Part shown: positions 6,560 through 14,310 of the stretch, piece by piece | Position numbering within the stretch: the stretch's first letter is position 1 | Layout of the letters: each line of letters opens with the position of its first letter | Assembly (NCBI GenBank): GCA_024635735.1 | Contig: JAGXII010000061.1 | Coordinates: forward strand, 1 to 16,210 | Source of the DNA: Christiangramia sp. | Lineage (GTDB): Bacteria > Bacteroidota > Bacteroidia > Flavobacteriales > Flavobacteriaceae | Direction: 5' to 3' | Length of the DNA: 16,210 nucleotides | Program-made: the position numbers and the translations under genes | Notes under the pieces: model-generated | The model's input: the letters and a program-made list of their open reading frames with translations, nothing else | The model's database searches: none | What the model was told of the DNA's origin: nothing

Positions 6560-6841
6560 ATGCAAATAAAACATAAAGAGAACAGCCGCCGAGGGATGTT
6601 CTACATTGAAGATGAAAAAGGACTGATCGCAGAATTAACTTACCATAAGGATGGTAATAATATCCTCACCATCGACCATACCGAAGTAAAAAGAAAGATG
6701 GAAAATCGTGGAATTGGCTCCAGCCTTGTAAAGGAAAGCGTTCGTTATGCCCGTGAAAATAATTTCAAGATTGAGCCTCTTTGTCCTTTTGCTGAAGTTC
6801 AATTTGAACAAAATCAGTCTTACAATGATGTAAGAGCCTAG
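6560..6841 (+). CDS. Small GNAT-like N-acetyltransferase, YjdJ/NATD1 type
   Basis: 93 residues, typical of the compact single-domain Gcn5-like family. The acetyl-CoA loop is MENRGIGSSLVKESV (R/Q-x-x-G-x-G/A pattern), preceded by LTIDHTEVKRKM and followed by YARENNFKIEPLCPFA, a signature of the NATD1/YjdJ group. Substrates of this group are unknown. It starts 3 nt after clpP and is almost certainly on the same transcript. A contribution to protein acetylation or turnover with ClpP would be speculation. The last ten residues are polar and unremarkable. Confidence 0.85.
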   Translation: MQIKHKENSRRGMFYIEDEKGLIAELTYHKDGNNILTIDHTEVKRKMENRGIGSSLVKESVRYARENNFKIEPLCPFAEVQFEQNQSYNDVRA

Positions 6842-6883
6842 TTCTCCCAGGTAGGATCAGTAATAACTGATAAATCCCAGATT

Positions 6884-8509
6884 ATGCGATTTCGCTTTCT
6901 TATTATGGCAATCCTCATTTCGCTTGCTTCTTTCTCCTGTAAAGATGATAAAGAACAGGGAATTGAAGAACGAAATGAGGTTAAGGAGATTACCAGTCTT
7001 AGCAATGATAAAAAAATAAAAGAAGTTCTAACCGAAGGAATCCTTACCGATTCTTTAGATCATCCAAATGAAGTATTAGATTTTTATCGACAGAATAATT
7101 TCCAGCCTGCATGGAATGAAAGGAAGTACAGGGAAGTGCTTTATCGGAATATTGAAACTATAGAAGATGATGGATTGTTCTTTAAGGATTACCATGGCTC
7201 CTATCTGAAAAAAACTCTCTCTAATTTAGATACTAATACAAAGGAAGAAAACAACAGGCTTGAGATCTTATTAACAGATGCATTCTTAAGTCTTTCAGAA
7301 GACCTTGGTACCGGAAAGCTCAATCCAAAAGACATTTATGAGATTTGGGGAACCTCTGTAAATAAAATCAATGCGGTAGATCTATTAAAAAACGCCATAA
7401 AAAATGGCGATATTCAGGAAGCACTGGATTCTGCAAGACCTCATAATATTGTTTATAGCGGCTTAAAAAAATCTTTGAAAGAATTCAAGGAAAATGAAAA
7501 TTCAGAGAATACTGCTATAACAAAGATACCTGAAGGAAAGCTTATACGACCGGGGGAGTCTTCTCCCAGGGTTATTTTAATCAGAAAAAGATTTCAGGAA
7601 CTTGGCTATACAATTAATTCAAACGCTCCGGACTCGCTGTACAACTCAGATCTGGAAAAGATTGTAAAGGATTTTCAAAAAACCAGAGGCCTGGAAATAG
7701 ATGGCCTTCTTGGTAATTCCACAATTCGCAATCTTAATACAACCCGTGAAGACCGGTATCATCAGCTGCTTGTAAACATGGAGCGCTGGAGATGGTATCC
7801 CCGTGATTTGGGTGATCATTATATTATTATTAATGTGGCAAATTTTGCTCTTCAGGTAGTTAAAAATGGAGATACGGTTCGCACACATAAAATAATGGTA
7901 GGCACCCAAGCCCGAAAAACACCAGTATTTTCAGATGAGATCTCCTATATTGTTTATAATCCAACCTGGACCATCCCTCCTACCATCAAAAAGAATGACG
8001 TTATTCCGGGATCAAAACGAGATTCGGAATATTTAAACAAAAAACATCTTAAGGCTTACGATCGCCAGGGAAATATAGTAAACCCCTCAACAATAGACTG
8101 GTCTTCTTCTGCTGCACTTAATTATACTTATCGCCAGCAGGCAGGTCCTGCCAATCCACTGGGACTGGTAAAGATTATTTATCCTAATAAATATATGATC
8201 TACCTCCATGATACTCCTTCCAAGGCGCTATTTGATAAAAACATCAGAGCTCAGAGTTCGGGATGCGTAAGAGTTCAGGATGCTTTAGAGCTTGCGAAAT
8301 ACCTTTTAGATGATCAGGATAAGTATGATGATAAAAAAATACAGGAAATCTTAGAATCAGGTAAGACAACTGAAATCCCGGTAAACAAAAAGGTTCAGGT
8401 CCATCATTTCTACTGGACAGCATACCGGGAAAGTGATAGTATAAGATTTATAGAAGATGTCTACAATCTGGACCAGGATCTCTGGAACAGACTTAAACCT
8501 CAGGAATAA
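6884..8509 (+). CDS. L,D-transpeptidase, YcbB/LdtD-like lipoprotein
   Basis: 541 residues. The N-terminus (residues 1-18 hydrophobic, then Cys19 in SFSCKDD) is a lipoprotein signal of relaxed Bacteroidetes type, so the protein should be held at a periplasmic membrane face. A helical scaffold domain covers about 40-215. A peptidoglycan-binding domain with two half-repeats lies at about 228-285 (FQKTRGLEIDGLLGNSTIRNL). The YkuD catalytic domain spans about 312-480, with His442 in YLHDTPSK and the nucleophile Cys461 in SSGCVRV. This order is that of YcbB/LdtD, which makes 3-3 cross-links in peptidoglycan. The 3' end overlaps the opposing transpeptidase gene by 10 bp. Confidence 0.93.
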   Translation: MRFRFLIMAILISLASFSCKDDKEQGIEERNEVKEITSLSNDKKIKEVLTEGILTDSLDHPNEVLDFYRQNNFQPAWNERKYREVLYRNIETIEDDGLFFKDYHGSYLKKTLSNLDTNTKEENNRLEILLTDAFLSLSEDLGTGKLNPKDIYEIWGTSVNKINAVDLLKNAIKNGDIQEALDSARPHNIVYSGLKKSLKEFKENENSENTAITKIPEGKLIRPGESSPRVILIRKRFQELGYTINSNAPDSLYNSDLEKIVKDFQKTRGLEIDGLLGNSTIRNLNTTREDRYHQLLVNMERWRWYPRDLGDHYIIINVANFALQVVKNGDTVRTHKIMVGTQARKTPVFSDEISYIVYNPTWTIPPTIKKNDVIPGSKRDSEYLNKKHLKAYDRQGNIVNPSTIDWSSSAALNYTYRQQAGPANPLGLVKIIYPNKYMIYLHDTPSKALFDKNIRAQSSGCVRVQDALELAKYLLDDQDKYDDKKIQEILESGKTTEIPVNKKVQVHHFYWTAYRESDSIRFIEDVYNLDQDLWNRLKPQE

Positions 8510-9240
8510 TTTAAAAATCCAGATTTAGAAAGGTAACGATCATCATTTTTATTGATGTAAACTACCGATTCACCTTTTATGGTATTAATAAGATTTTTAG
8601 CAATTTTATTAGGAACAGCCGGGCATCCATAACTTCTTCCAAGTCTGCCATATCTTTTTATAAAAGACTGCTCAGCATAATCAGCTCCATGAATTACCAC
8701 ATAGCGCTTACGGGCATTGGAATTAATTCCGTTTTCCATTCCGTCAATAAAAAGAGAAAGACCATTTTTACCGTAATAAGTCTCGCCTGTTATATAAAAA
8801 CCAAGGGAGCTCATATGTGAGTTTACCTGGTTTGAAAACTTATTGGCGAATTCAACTCCGGTTTTTTGACCATGAGCCACATAGGTATTAAAAAGAACTT
8901 CTCTGGAATCCATATTCAGAATCCACATTCTTTTTTCGGTGGAGGAAAGATCAAAATCAATAATAGTAAGAACCGGATTAATTACTTTTCCCGATTCCTT
9001 AAGTTTATAATAGCCGCTCATTGCCTTTTCAAAAACCGGCAGCGATGGCATTGTTGTGTTTTTTACAGAGAAACTTTCGTAAAGGCCTGAAACCTTTTCT
9101 TCAAATGTAGTTTTCGCTTTAGATTCAACTAGAAGATCCAGAGCTTTGTTGGATTTTTCTGTGTTGTTGAGTTCATCGGTACTACTGAAGGCGAATGAAA
9201 AAATTAAAACTCCAACAACAGTAAGGATTCGATACGTCAT
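8500..9240 (-). CDS. Murein L,D-transpeptidase catalytic-domain protein, YkuD_2 type
   Basis: 246 residues starting with a signal peptide (about residues 1-20, ending FAFSS), so it is exported to the periplasm. A catalytic YkuD_2 domain covers about 90-235, with His184 in VVIHGADYAE and the nucleophile Cys206 in GRSYGCPAVP. Tyr/Gly-rich segments before His184 (GETYYGKNGLSLFIDG) are typical of this family. No peptidoglycan-binding domain is present. Members are annotated as murein L,D-transpeptidases, but few have been tested, so the activity is inferred from the family. It is convergent with the YcbB-type gene and shares its last 10 bp. Confidence 0.9.
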   Translation of the reverse strand: MTYRILTVVGVLIFSFAFSSTDELNNTEKSNKALDLLVESKAKTTFEEKVSGLYESFSVKNTTMPSLPVFEKAMSGYYKLKESGKVINPVLTIIDFDLSSTEKRMWILNMDSREVLFNTYVAHGQKTGVEFANKFSNQVNSHMSSLGFYITGETYYGKNGLSLFIDGMENGINSNARKRYVVIHGADYAEQSFIKRYGRLGRSYGCPAVPNKIAKNLINTIKGESVVYINKNDDRYLSKSGFLNYS

Positions 9241-9636
9241 ATATTTAATTCTTTGTTAATTAAAACCAAAAGTCTTGCCAACATACAAATTTTCAGAATA
9301 AATCTGGAAAAATGGTGGACTTTAACATTTGACCCCTTTACAGGCTTTATAATTAGTGGTTTAAGATCAAAAATTTCATGCAGTAGGATAACGATCAAAA
9401 CCACATATTATTTCATTTAAATGTTAATATTTGAAATAAAATACAGGAAATAATCAGATAAAATTTGTTAAAATCGAAGGACATGAGCAGGAAATCCCGT
9501 TTTGTGAAAAAACAAGTAGTCCAGAAAATTCAGGCAACCAGAAAAAATTGAAACCAGATTTAATAAAACATTATCGGCTTCTGCTCAGGCTTTACGAGCA
9601 TTTGTTTTTATCTTTAGCCCCCAAATTATACTTGCA
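9241..9636. other. 396-bp gap between divergent genes, no clear gene
   Basis: The stretch holds no gene I can defend. It should contain the promoters of the transpeptidase (minus) and gpmI (plus). One tiny frame, 9483-9551, would encode a very basic 22-residue peptide (MSRKSRFVKKQVVQKIQATR followed by KN), but nothing else supports it. A 7-bp inverted repeat TATTTCA...TGAAATA surrounds an A+T-rich core at about 9410-9440. Confidence 0.5.
9601..9634 (+). promoter_or_regulatory. Likely promoter of gpmI
   Basis: TTTG (9601-9604), 22 bp, then TATACTTG (9627-9634), one mismatch from TAnnTTTG. The box ends only 2 nt before the gpmI ATG, so transcription would start at or just inside the start codon, implying a leaderless mRNA. 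Confidence 0.5.
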
Positions 9637-11154
9637 ATGAATAAGAAAGTTATTTTAATGATTCTGGATGGCTGGGGTATTACCCAGAATCCGGAAGTTT
9701 CAGCTGTTGCACAGGCAAACACTCCATTTATGGACTCACTTCCTGGCAAATTTCCTCATGCCTCTTTACGTACCGACGGGATGAATGTTGGGTTACCAGA
9801 AGGACAGATGGGAAACAGTGAAGTTGGACATATGAATCTGGGAGCTGGTCGTATCGTCTACCAAGATCTGGTAAAGATTAATATGGCAGTTGAAAAAGAC
9901 ACTCTTATTGACGAACCTGTCCTGGAAGAAGCTTTCAGCTATGCAATAAAAAATAATAAGCCTGTTCACTTTATGGGATTGTTAAGTGATGGAGGAGTTC
10001 ATTCTCATATCAATCATCTTAAAGGCCTTTTAACTGCAGCCGATAAGCTTGGGGTTAAAAATAAATATGTTCACGCGTTTACAGATGGACGGGATGTAGA
10101 CCCACATTCTGGAAAAGGTTTTATAGAGGATCTCCTCCCCCATTTGGAAAAGACCAATTCGAAACTGGCTTCAGTAGTTGGACGTTATTATGCAATGGAT
10201 CGCGACAACCGTTGGGAACGTGTAAAAGAAGCTTATGATCTAATTGTAAAGGGAAAAGGAAAAGAAACCACCGATGCTCCGGCAGCATTACAGGAAAGTT
10301 ATGATAATGATATAAGCGATGAGTTCATTAAACCTATAGTTCTTACCGATGAAAGTGGTAACCCTGTAGCAACGCTTAAAGAAAAGGAAGTGGTTATTTT
10401 CTTTAATTTCAGAACAGACCGTGGACGTCAACTTACACAGGCACTTTCTCAAAAAGATTTTCCTGATTATGATATGAAGAAACTTCCGTTGTATTATGTC
10501 ACTATGACCAATTACGATGAGAGATTTTCAAATGTACATGTCATTTTCAAAAAGGATAATATTCAGGCAACTCTAGGAGAGGTATTGGAATACCAGGGTA
10601 AAAAACAGATTCGTATCGCCGAAACTGAAAAATACCCTCACGTAACCTTTTTCTTTTCGGGAGGTCGGGAAAAACCATTTAGGGGAGAAAGCAGAATTAT
10701 GTGTAATTCCCCGAAAGTGGCCACCTATGATCTTCAACCAGAGATGAGCGCCAATGAAATAAAAGACAAGATTATACCTGAAATCGAGAAAGAATCGGCA
10801 GATTTTATCTGTCTTAATTTTGCCAATCCCGATATGGTTGGTCATACAGGAGATTTTGATGCCGCAATAAAAGCTTGTGAAACCGTGGATACCTGCGCTA
10901 AAGAGGTAGCCGAAACTGCCTATGATAATGGATATTCAGTCATTATCATCGCAGACCACGGAAATAGCGAGGTAATGGAAAATCCTGATGGCAGCCCTAA
11001 CACTGCTCATACTACCAATCCGGTTCCATTAATACTAATGGATACAGATGTAAAAACCATTAAGGATGGAAAACTTGGGAATATTGCTCCCACAATTTTA
11101 GAACTTATGGGCATAGAAAAGCCCGATTTAATGACAGAAGATTCACTAATTTAA
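9637..11154 (+). CDS. gpmI: 2,3-bisphosphoglycerate-independent phosphoglycerate mutase
   Basis: 505 residues, the standard length. The enzyme interconverts 3- and 2-phosphoglycerate in glycolysis using two Mn2+ ions and a phosphoserine intermediate. Visible landmarks in order: Asp11 in LDGWG, the phosphorylated Ser61 in GNSEVGHMNLGAGR, FTDGRDVDPHSG, DRDNRWERV, FFNFRTDRGRQLT, KYPHVTFFFSGG, NPDMVGHTGDFDAA (metal ligands), ADHGNSEVM and AHTTNPVPLI. No residue expected to be catalytic is missing. It is cytosolic. A thioredoxin-fold gene follows after 5 nt, so the two probably share a transcript. The start sits immediately behind a -7-like promoter box. Confidence 0.98.
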   Translation: MNKKVILMILDGWGITQNPEVSAVAQANTPFMDSLPGKFPHASLRTDGMNVGLPEGQMGNSEVGHMNLGAGRIVYQDLVKINMAVEKDTLIDEPVLEEAFSYAIKNNKPVHFMGLLSDGGVHSHINHLKGLLTAADKLGVKNKYVHAFTDGRDVDPHSGKGFIEDLLPHLEKTNSKLASVVGRYYAMDRDNRWERVKEAYDLIVKGKGKETTDAPAALQESYDNDISDEFIKPIVLTDESGNPVATLKEKEVVIFFNFRTDRGRQLTQALSQKDFPDYDMKKLPLYYVTMTNYDERFSNVHVIFKKDNIQATLGEVLEYQGKKQIRIAETEKYPHVTFFFSGGREKPFRGESRIMCNSPKVATYDLQPEMSANEIKDKIIPEIEKESADFICLNFANPDMVGHTGDFDAAIKACETVDTCAKEVAETAYDNGYSVIIIADHGNSEVMENPDGSPNTAHTTNPVPLILMDTDVKTIKDGKLGNIAPTILELMGIEKPDLMTEDSLI

Positions 11155-11159
11155 TATTT

Positions 11160-11711
11160 ATGACTAAATACTTAATCGTACTGGCGGTAATCGGATTAAG
11201 CTTAGGAAACACCAAAAATAACCCTGATACCAATTCTCAAATAGAAAATTCTGAACATATCATTCAAAAAGGGATGTTGTTAGGGGAGTTTGAAAAAGAA
11301 GATCTACAACAAAAACCTTATGCTGCCTGGTTTAAACCGGGTTACGAAAATTTCACGCCAGATAGCGAGGCAATGGCTATCATAAAAGAAAATATCGCTG
11401 ATTACGATATAAAGTTATTTATGGGAACCTGGTGTAGAGACAGCAAAAGGGAAACTCCTAAATTTCTAAAAATTCTTGATGAAGCAGGTTATAATTATAA
11501 GCAACTCACAATGTACGGTGTAGATCGCAGTAAAACTGTTCCTTCTAATGAGGAAGCAGACCTTAATATTCAAAGAGTTCCTACAATGATTTTCTATAAA
11601 GATGGAAAGGAAATAAACCGTTTTGTAGAATATCCCCAGGAATCAAGCTTAGAAGAAGATATTGCCAAAATCGTTGCCGGAAAAGAATATAGAAATTCCT
11701 ACGCAGACTAA
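11160..11711 (+). CDS. Exported thioredoxin-fold protein with a single cysteine
   Basis: 183 residues. The N-terminus (MTKYLIVLAVIGLSLG) looks like a signal peptide, placing it in the periplasm or membrane. The thioredoxin fold is suggested by KLFMGTWCRDSKRETPKFL (active-site position Cys92), LTMYGVDRSK, the cis-proline segment RVPTMIFYKDG and a C-terminal helix. The usual CxxC is C-R-D-S here, and Cys92 is the only cysteine in the protein, so it cannot form the normal internal disulfide. It may act as a monothiol reductant, or the fold may have another role. It is the second gene after gpmI, with no functional link evident. Confidence 0.82.
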   Translation: MTKYLIVLAVIGLSLGNTKNNPDTNSQIENSEHIIQKGMLLGEFEKEDLQQKPYAAWFKPGYENFTPDSEAMAIIKENIADYDIKLFMGTWCRDSKRETPKFLKILDEAGYNYKQLTMYGVDRSKTVPSNEEADLNIQRVPTMIFYKDGKEINRFVEYPQESSLEEDIAKIVAGKEYRNSYAD

Positions 11712-11746
11712 TAACCAACCTCAGTTAAATAATCAAAAATTATAAC

Positions 11747-11754
11747 TAATTTTG
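11747..11754 (+). promoter_or_regulatory. -7 box immediately upstream of the HAD-like gene
   Basis: TAATTTTG is an exact match to TAnnTTTG and ends 4 nt before the ATG at 11759. No good TTTG is seen at the -33 position, so the call rests on one element. Confidence 0.4.
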
Positions 11755-11758
11755 TAAT

Positions 11759-12163
11759 ATGCCCAATTCTTTGACCATAGCTGTTGATTTTGACGGAACT
11801 ATTGTTGAGAACAGATTCCCCGAAATTGGCAAGCCTATGCTATTCGCTTTTGAGTCCTTAAAAAAATTACAGGATGAAGGCCACCGTATTATTCTTTGGA
11901 CATACAGGCATAATGAAAAGCTGGATGAAGCTGTAAGTTTTTGCAAAAATAAAGGACTGGAGTTTTATGCAATCAATAAAAGTTATCCTGAAGAAGAGTA
12001 TGACGACACGATAAGTCGGAAAATTCTCGCGGATGTTTTTATTGATGACCGCAACCTGGGCGGATTAAAAGGATGGGGCGAAATCTATCAAATCTTAACT
12101 AATAATAAACCCGGAAAAAATCATCAGAAAAAGAAGAGAAGCGGTTTATTTGGAAGACTTTAA
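11759..12163 (+). CDS. Small HAD-superfamily hydrolase-like protein, BT0820 type
   Basis: 134 residues. HAD motif I is VDFDGTIV with Asp10 (nucleophile) and Asp12. Motif II may be Thr48 in ILWTYR. A late acidic pair, Asp96-Asp97 in VFIDDRNLGG, fits motif IV. There is no cap domain, as in the minimal BT0820-like group of Bacteroidota. The C-terminus is strongly basic (HQKKKRSGLFGRL), suggesting contact with nucleic acid or membrane. The substrate is unknown; a phosphate ester is expected from the superfamily. It is the first gene of a tight run leading to map, 6 nt downstream. Confidence 0.82.
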   Translation: MPNSLTIAVDFDGTIVENRFPEIGKPMLFAFESLKKLQDEGHRIILWTYRHNEKLDEAVSFCKNKGLEFYAINKSYPEEEYDDTISRKILADVFIDDRNLGGLKGWGEIYQILTNNKPGKNHQKKKRSGLFGRL

Positions 12164-12169
12164 TATAAT

Positions 12170-12985
12170 ATGATAATACCTAAATCCAGAGAAGAGATTG
12201 AATTAATGAGAGAAAGTGCGTTAATCGTTTCAAAAACGCTTGGCATGCTGGCTTCACATATACAACCCGGTGTGACCACCCTGGAAATAGATAAAATGGC
12301 TGAAGAATTTATAAGAGACCATGGAGCTGAACCAGGATTTTTAGGTTTATACGATTTTCCTAACTCTCTATGTATGAGTCCGAATGCCCAGGTAGTTCAT
12401 GGAATTCCTAATAATACGCCACTTAAAGAAGGAGACATAATTTCCATAGACTGTGGAGCCCTTAAAAATGGTTTTTATGGAGATCATGCCTATACATTTG
12501 AGGTTGGAGAAGTTGCTCCTGAAGTAAAGAAGCTACTGGAAGTTACCAAAGAATCCCTATATGTTGGAATTCGTGAATTTAAAGCGGGAAACCGCGTGGG
12601 AGATGTGGGATACGCTATCCAGAAATATACCGAGGATCATGGCTATGGAGTAGTTCGCGAACTCGTGGGCCATGGTCTTGGAAAAACAATGCATGAAGAT
12701 CCCGAAATGCCAAATTATGGCCGCCGCGGAAGAGGAAAAAAATTCGTAGAAGGCATGGTGGTGGCTATAGAACCCATGATTAATATGGGAACTAAAAGAA
12801 TTAAACAATTACCGGATGGCTGGACAATACTAACCGCCGACAATAAGCCCAGCGCTCATTTTGAGCACGATGTGGCTCTTGTTGATGGCAAACCCGAATT
12901 ACTATCTACATTTAAATATATTTATGAATCATTAAAAATTAAAACCAAAGAAGAAGACGAATTTAGAGCAAAAGTTTATGATTAA
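12170..12985 (+). CDS. map: Methionine aminopeptidase, type I
   Basis: 271 residues. The enzyme removes the initiator methionine from new proteins and uses two metal ions. All five metal ligands are visible: Asp94 (SIDCGA), Asp105 (YGDHAY), His168 (GHGLG), Glu201 (AIEPM) and Glu232 (HFEHD). His77 (VVHGIP) is the usual substrate-contacting residue. It lacks the N-terminal zinc finger of eukaryotic forms and the insert of type II enzymes. It overlaps the next gene by 8 bp, so translation of the two is likely coupled. Confidence 0.97.
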   Translation: MIIPKSREEIELMRESALIVSKTLGMLASHIQPGVTTLEIDKMAEEFIRDHGAEPGFLGLYDFPNSLCMSPNAQVVHGIPNNTPLKEGDIISIDCGALKNGFYGDHAYTFEVGEVAPEVKKLLEVTKESLYVGIREFKAGNRVGDVGYAIQKYTEDHGYGVVRELVGHGLGKTMHEDPEMPNYGRRGRGKKFVEGMVVAIEPMINMGTKRIKQLPDGWTILTADNKPSAHFEHDVALVDGKPELLSTFKYIYESLKIKTKEEDEFRAKVYD

Positions 12986-13541
12986 AAGTTACAGACAGGA
13001 AATCTGGAAAACCCTACACAAAGATTCCTGGGAAGACCGCTTTATCTACAAAGTCTCAAATTTCGGAAGGATGATCAGTTATCTGAAAAACCCCGAAGGA
13101 GACTTAATGAAAGGCGGAAAAGTAGGTGGATATTTAAACTTCGCGGTAAAATTGAAGAATGGAAAACACAAGACGTATTACATTCATCGCATTATTGCTG
13201 AAATGTTTTTAGAGACGAAAGAAGGCGACCAGTACGTAATTCACAAGAATTTTGTGAAAAACGACAATCGCGTTTCTAATTTGGCATGGGCCACCAAAGA
13301 CGAATGGGTCCAACATCAGTATGACAGTCCTAAAGTAAAGGAAAACAAAAAGAAAAGGAAACTTAGAAAAGTTACTTCCTATTCAAAATTGACCTATGCA
13401 CAGGCTGTAATCCTAAAGAAAAAACTTTTAGATCCCGAAAGGAAAACCCGTATCAGGGTACTCGCAAAGCAATTTGGAGTATCAGAAATGCAATTGTATC
13501 GCATAAAATCGGGTGAAAACTGGGGAGATATCGAAGTATAG
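12978..13541 (+). CDS. NUMOD4/HNH-like protein with C-terminal helix-turn-helix
   Basis: 187 residues. The N-terminal part (about 8-35: EIWKTLHKDSWEDRFIYKVS then NFGRM) matches NUMOD4, a DNA-binding motif of homing endonucleases. The middle (about 68-113) resembles an HNH_3 nuclease: YYIHRIIAEMF, then IHKNFVKNDNRVSNLAW. His70 and His89 are kept and the later N-N region is ND-N, but the usual NHxDGxxxNN box is degenerate, so nuclease activity is doubtful. A lysine-rich linker (about 119-131) leads to a helix-turn-helix-like end (VLAKQFGVSEMQLYRIKSGE, about 161-180) resembling NUMOD1. It overlaps map by 8 bp and is followed after 3 nt by the methyltransferase, suggesting a stable, domesticated gene rather than a mobile one. 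Confidence 0.8.
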   Translation: MIKSYRQEIWKTLHKDSWEDRFIYKVSNFGRMISYLKNPEGDLMKGGKVGGYLNFAVKLKNGKHKTYYIHRIIAEMFLETKEGDQYVIHKNFVKNDNRVSNLAWATKDEWVQHQYDSPKVKENKKKRKLRKVTSYSKLTYAQAVILKKKLLDPERKTRIRVLAKQFGVSEMQLYRIKSGENWGDIEV

Positions 13542-13544
13542 AGA

Positions 13545-14309
13545 ATGAGTAATCTTTTTAAACTGGCCTTGAATAAAATTCCCAGGCCTGTTCTTATTAG
13601 AATCAGTTACCTGGTAAGGCCGTTTTTAAAGATTTATCTTAAAGGCTCTCGGTATACCGATCCCATTGATGGGAGCCGGTTCAGAAAGTTTTTGCCTTAT
13701 GGCTACGAGAATCAGCGGGAAAATGTACTTTCCCCTTCTACCCTTTCATTAGAAAGGCACAGACTCCTATGGCTTTATCTGAAAAATGAAACTGACTTTT
13801 TCAACAAGAAACACAAAGTATTACATTTTGCCCCGGAACAGGCATTTTACAAGCGCTTCAGGAAATTAGTTAATCTTGATTATACCACTACCGACCTTAA
13901 TTCACCACTTGCTGACGTTAAGGCTGATATATGTGAATTACCATTCGAAAATCAAAGTTTCGACTTTATTTTATGCAATCACGTTTTGGAACATATTCCT
14001 GAAGACAAAAAAGCGATGGAAGAATTATATCGCATTTTAAAACCAGGTGGAACTGCCATTTTACAAATACCTCAAGAACTTTCCAGAGAGAAGACCTTTC
14101 AGGATGATTCTATAAAAGATCCAAGGGAAAGAGCACGAATCTTCGGGCAATATGATCACGTACGCGTATATGGCCGGGATTATTTTGACAAATTGAGATC
14201 TGTAGGATTCAAAGTTGAGGAAGTTGATTACACCTCCGGATTAACAGATACTGAAATTGAGAAATTCAGGCTCGCAAAGGGGGAAATTATTCCGGTTTGT
14301 AGAAAATAA
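13545..14309 (+). CDS. Class I SAM-dependent methyltransferase
   Basis: 254 residues. The methyltransferase domain (Methyltransf_11 type) spans about 90-200. Motif I is VLHFAPEQ instead of a glycine-rich loop. The acidic residue after strand 2 is Asp117 in TTTDLNSP. ADICELPFENQSFDFILCNH with VLEHI is motif II/post-II, and LKPGGTAILQIPQ is motif III. Relatives in other phyla have an N-terminal zinc site (CPxCG ... CPxCxSLERHR). Here the matching positions read DPIDGS and SPSTLSLERHR, so all four cysteines are replaced. The target molecule is unknown. It is the last gene of the map run and ends 1 nt from the stop of the convergent apbE. Confidence 0.88.
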   Translation: MSNLFKLALNKIPRPVLIRISYLVRPFLKIYLKGSRYTDPIDGSRFRKFLPYGYENQRENVLSPSTLSLERHRLLWLYLKNETDFFNKKHKVLHFAPEQAFYKRFRKLVNLDYTTTDLNSPLADVKADICELPFENQSFDFILCNHVLEHIPEDKKAMEELYRILKPGGTAILQIPQELSREKTFQDDSIKDPRERARIFGQYDHVRVYGRDYFDKLRSVGFKVEEVDYTSGLTDTEIEKFRLAKGEIIPVCRK

Positions 14310-14310
14310 A

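Noticed and set aside
6284..6574. 96-residue minus-strand frame over clpP
   Set aside because: It is antisense to a clearly conserved protease and has no family features.
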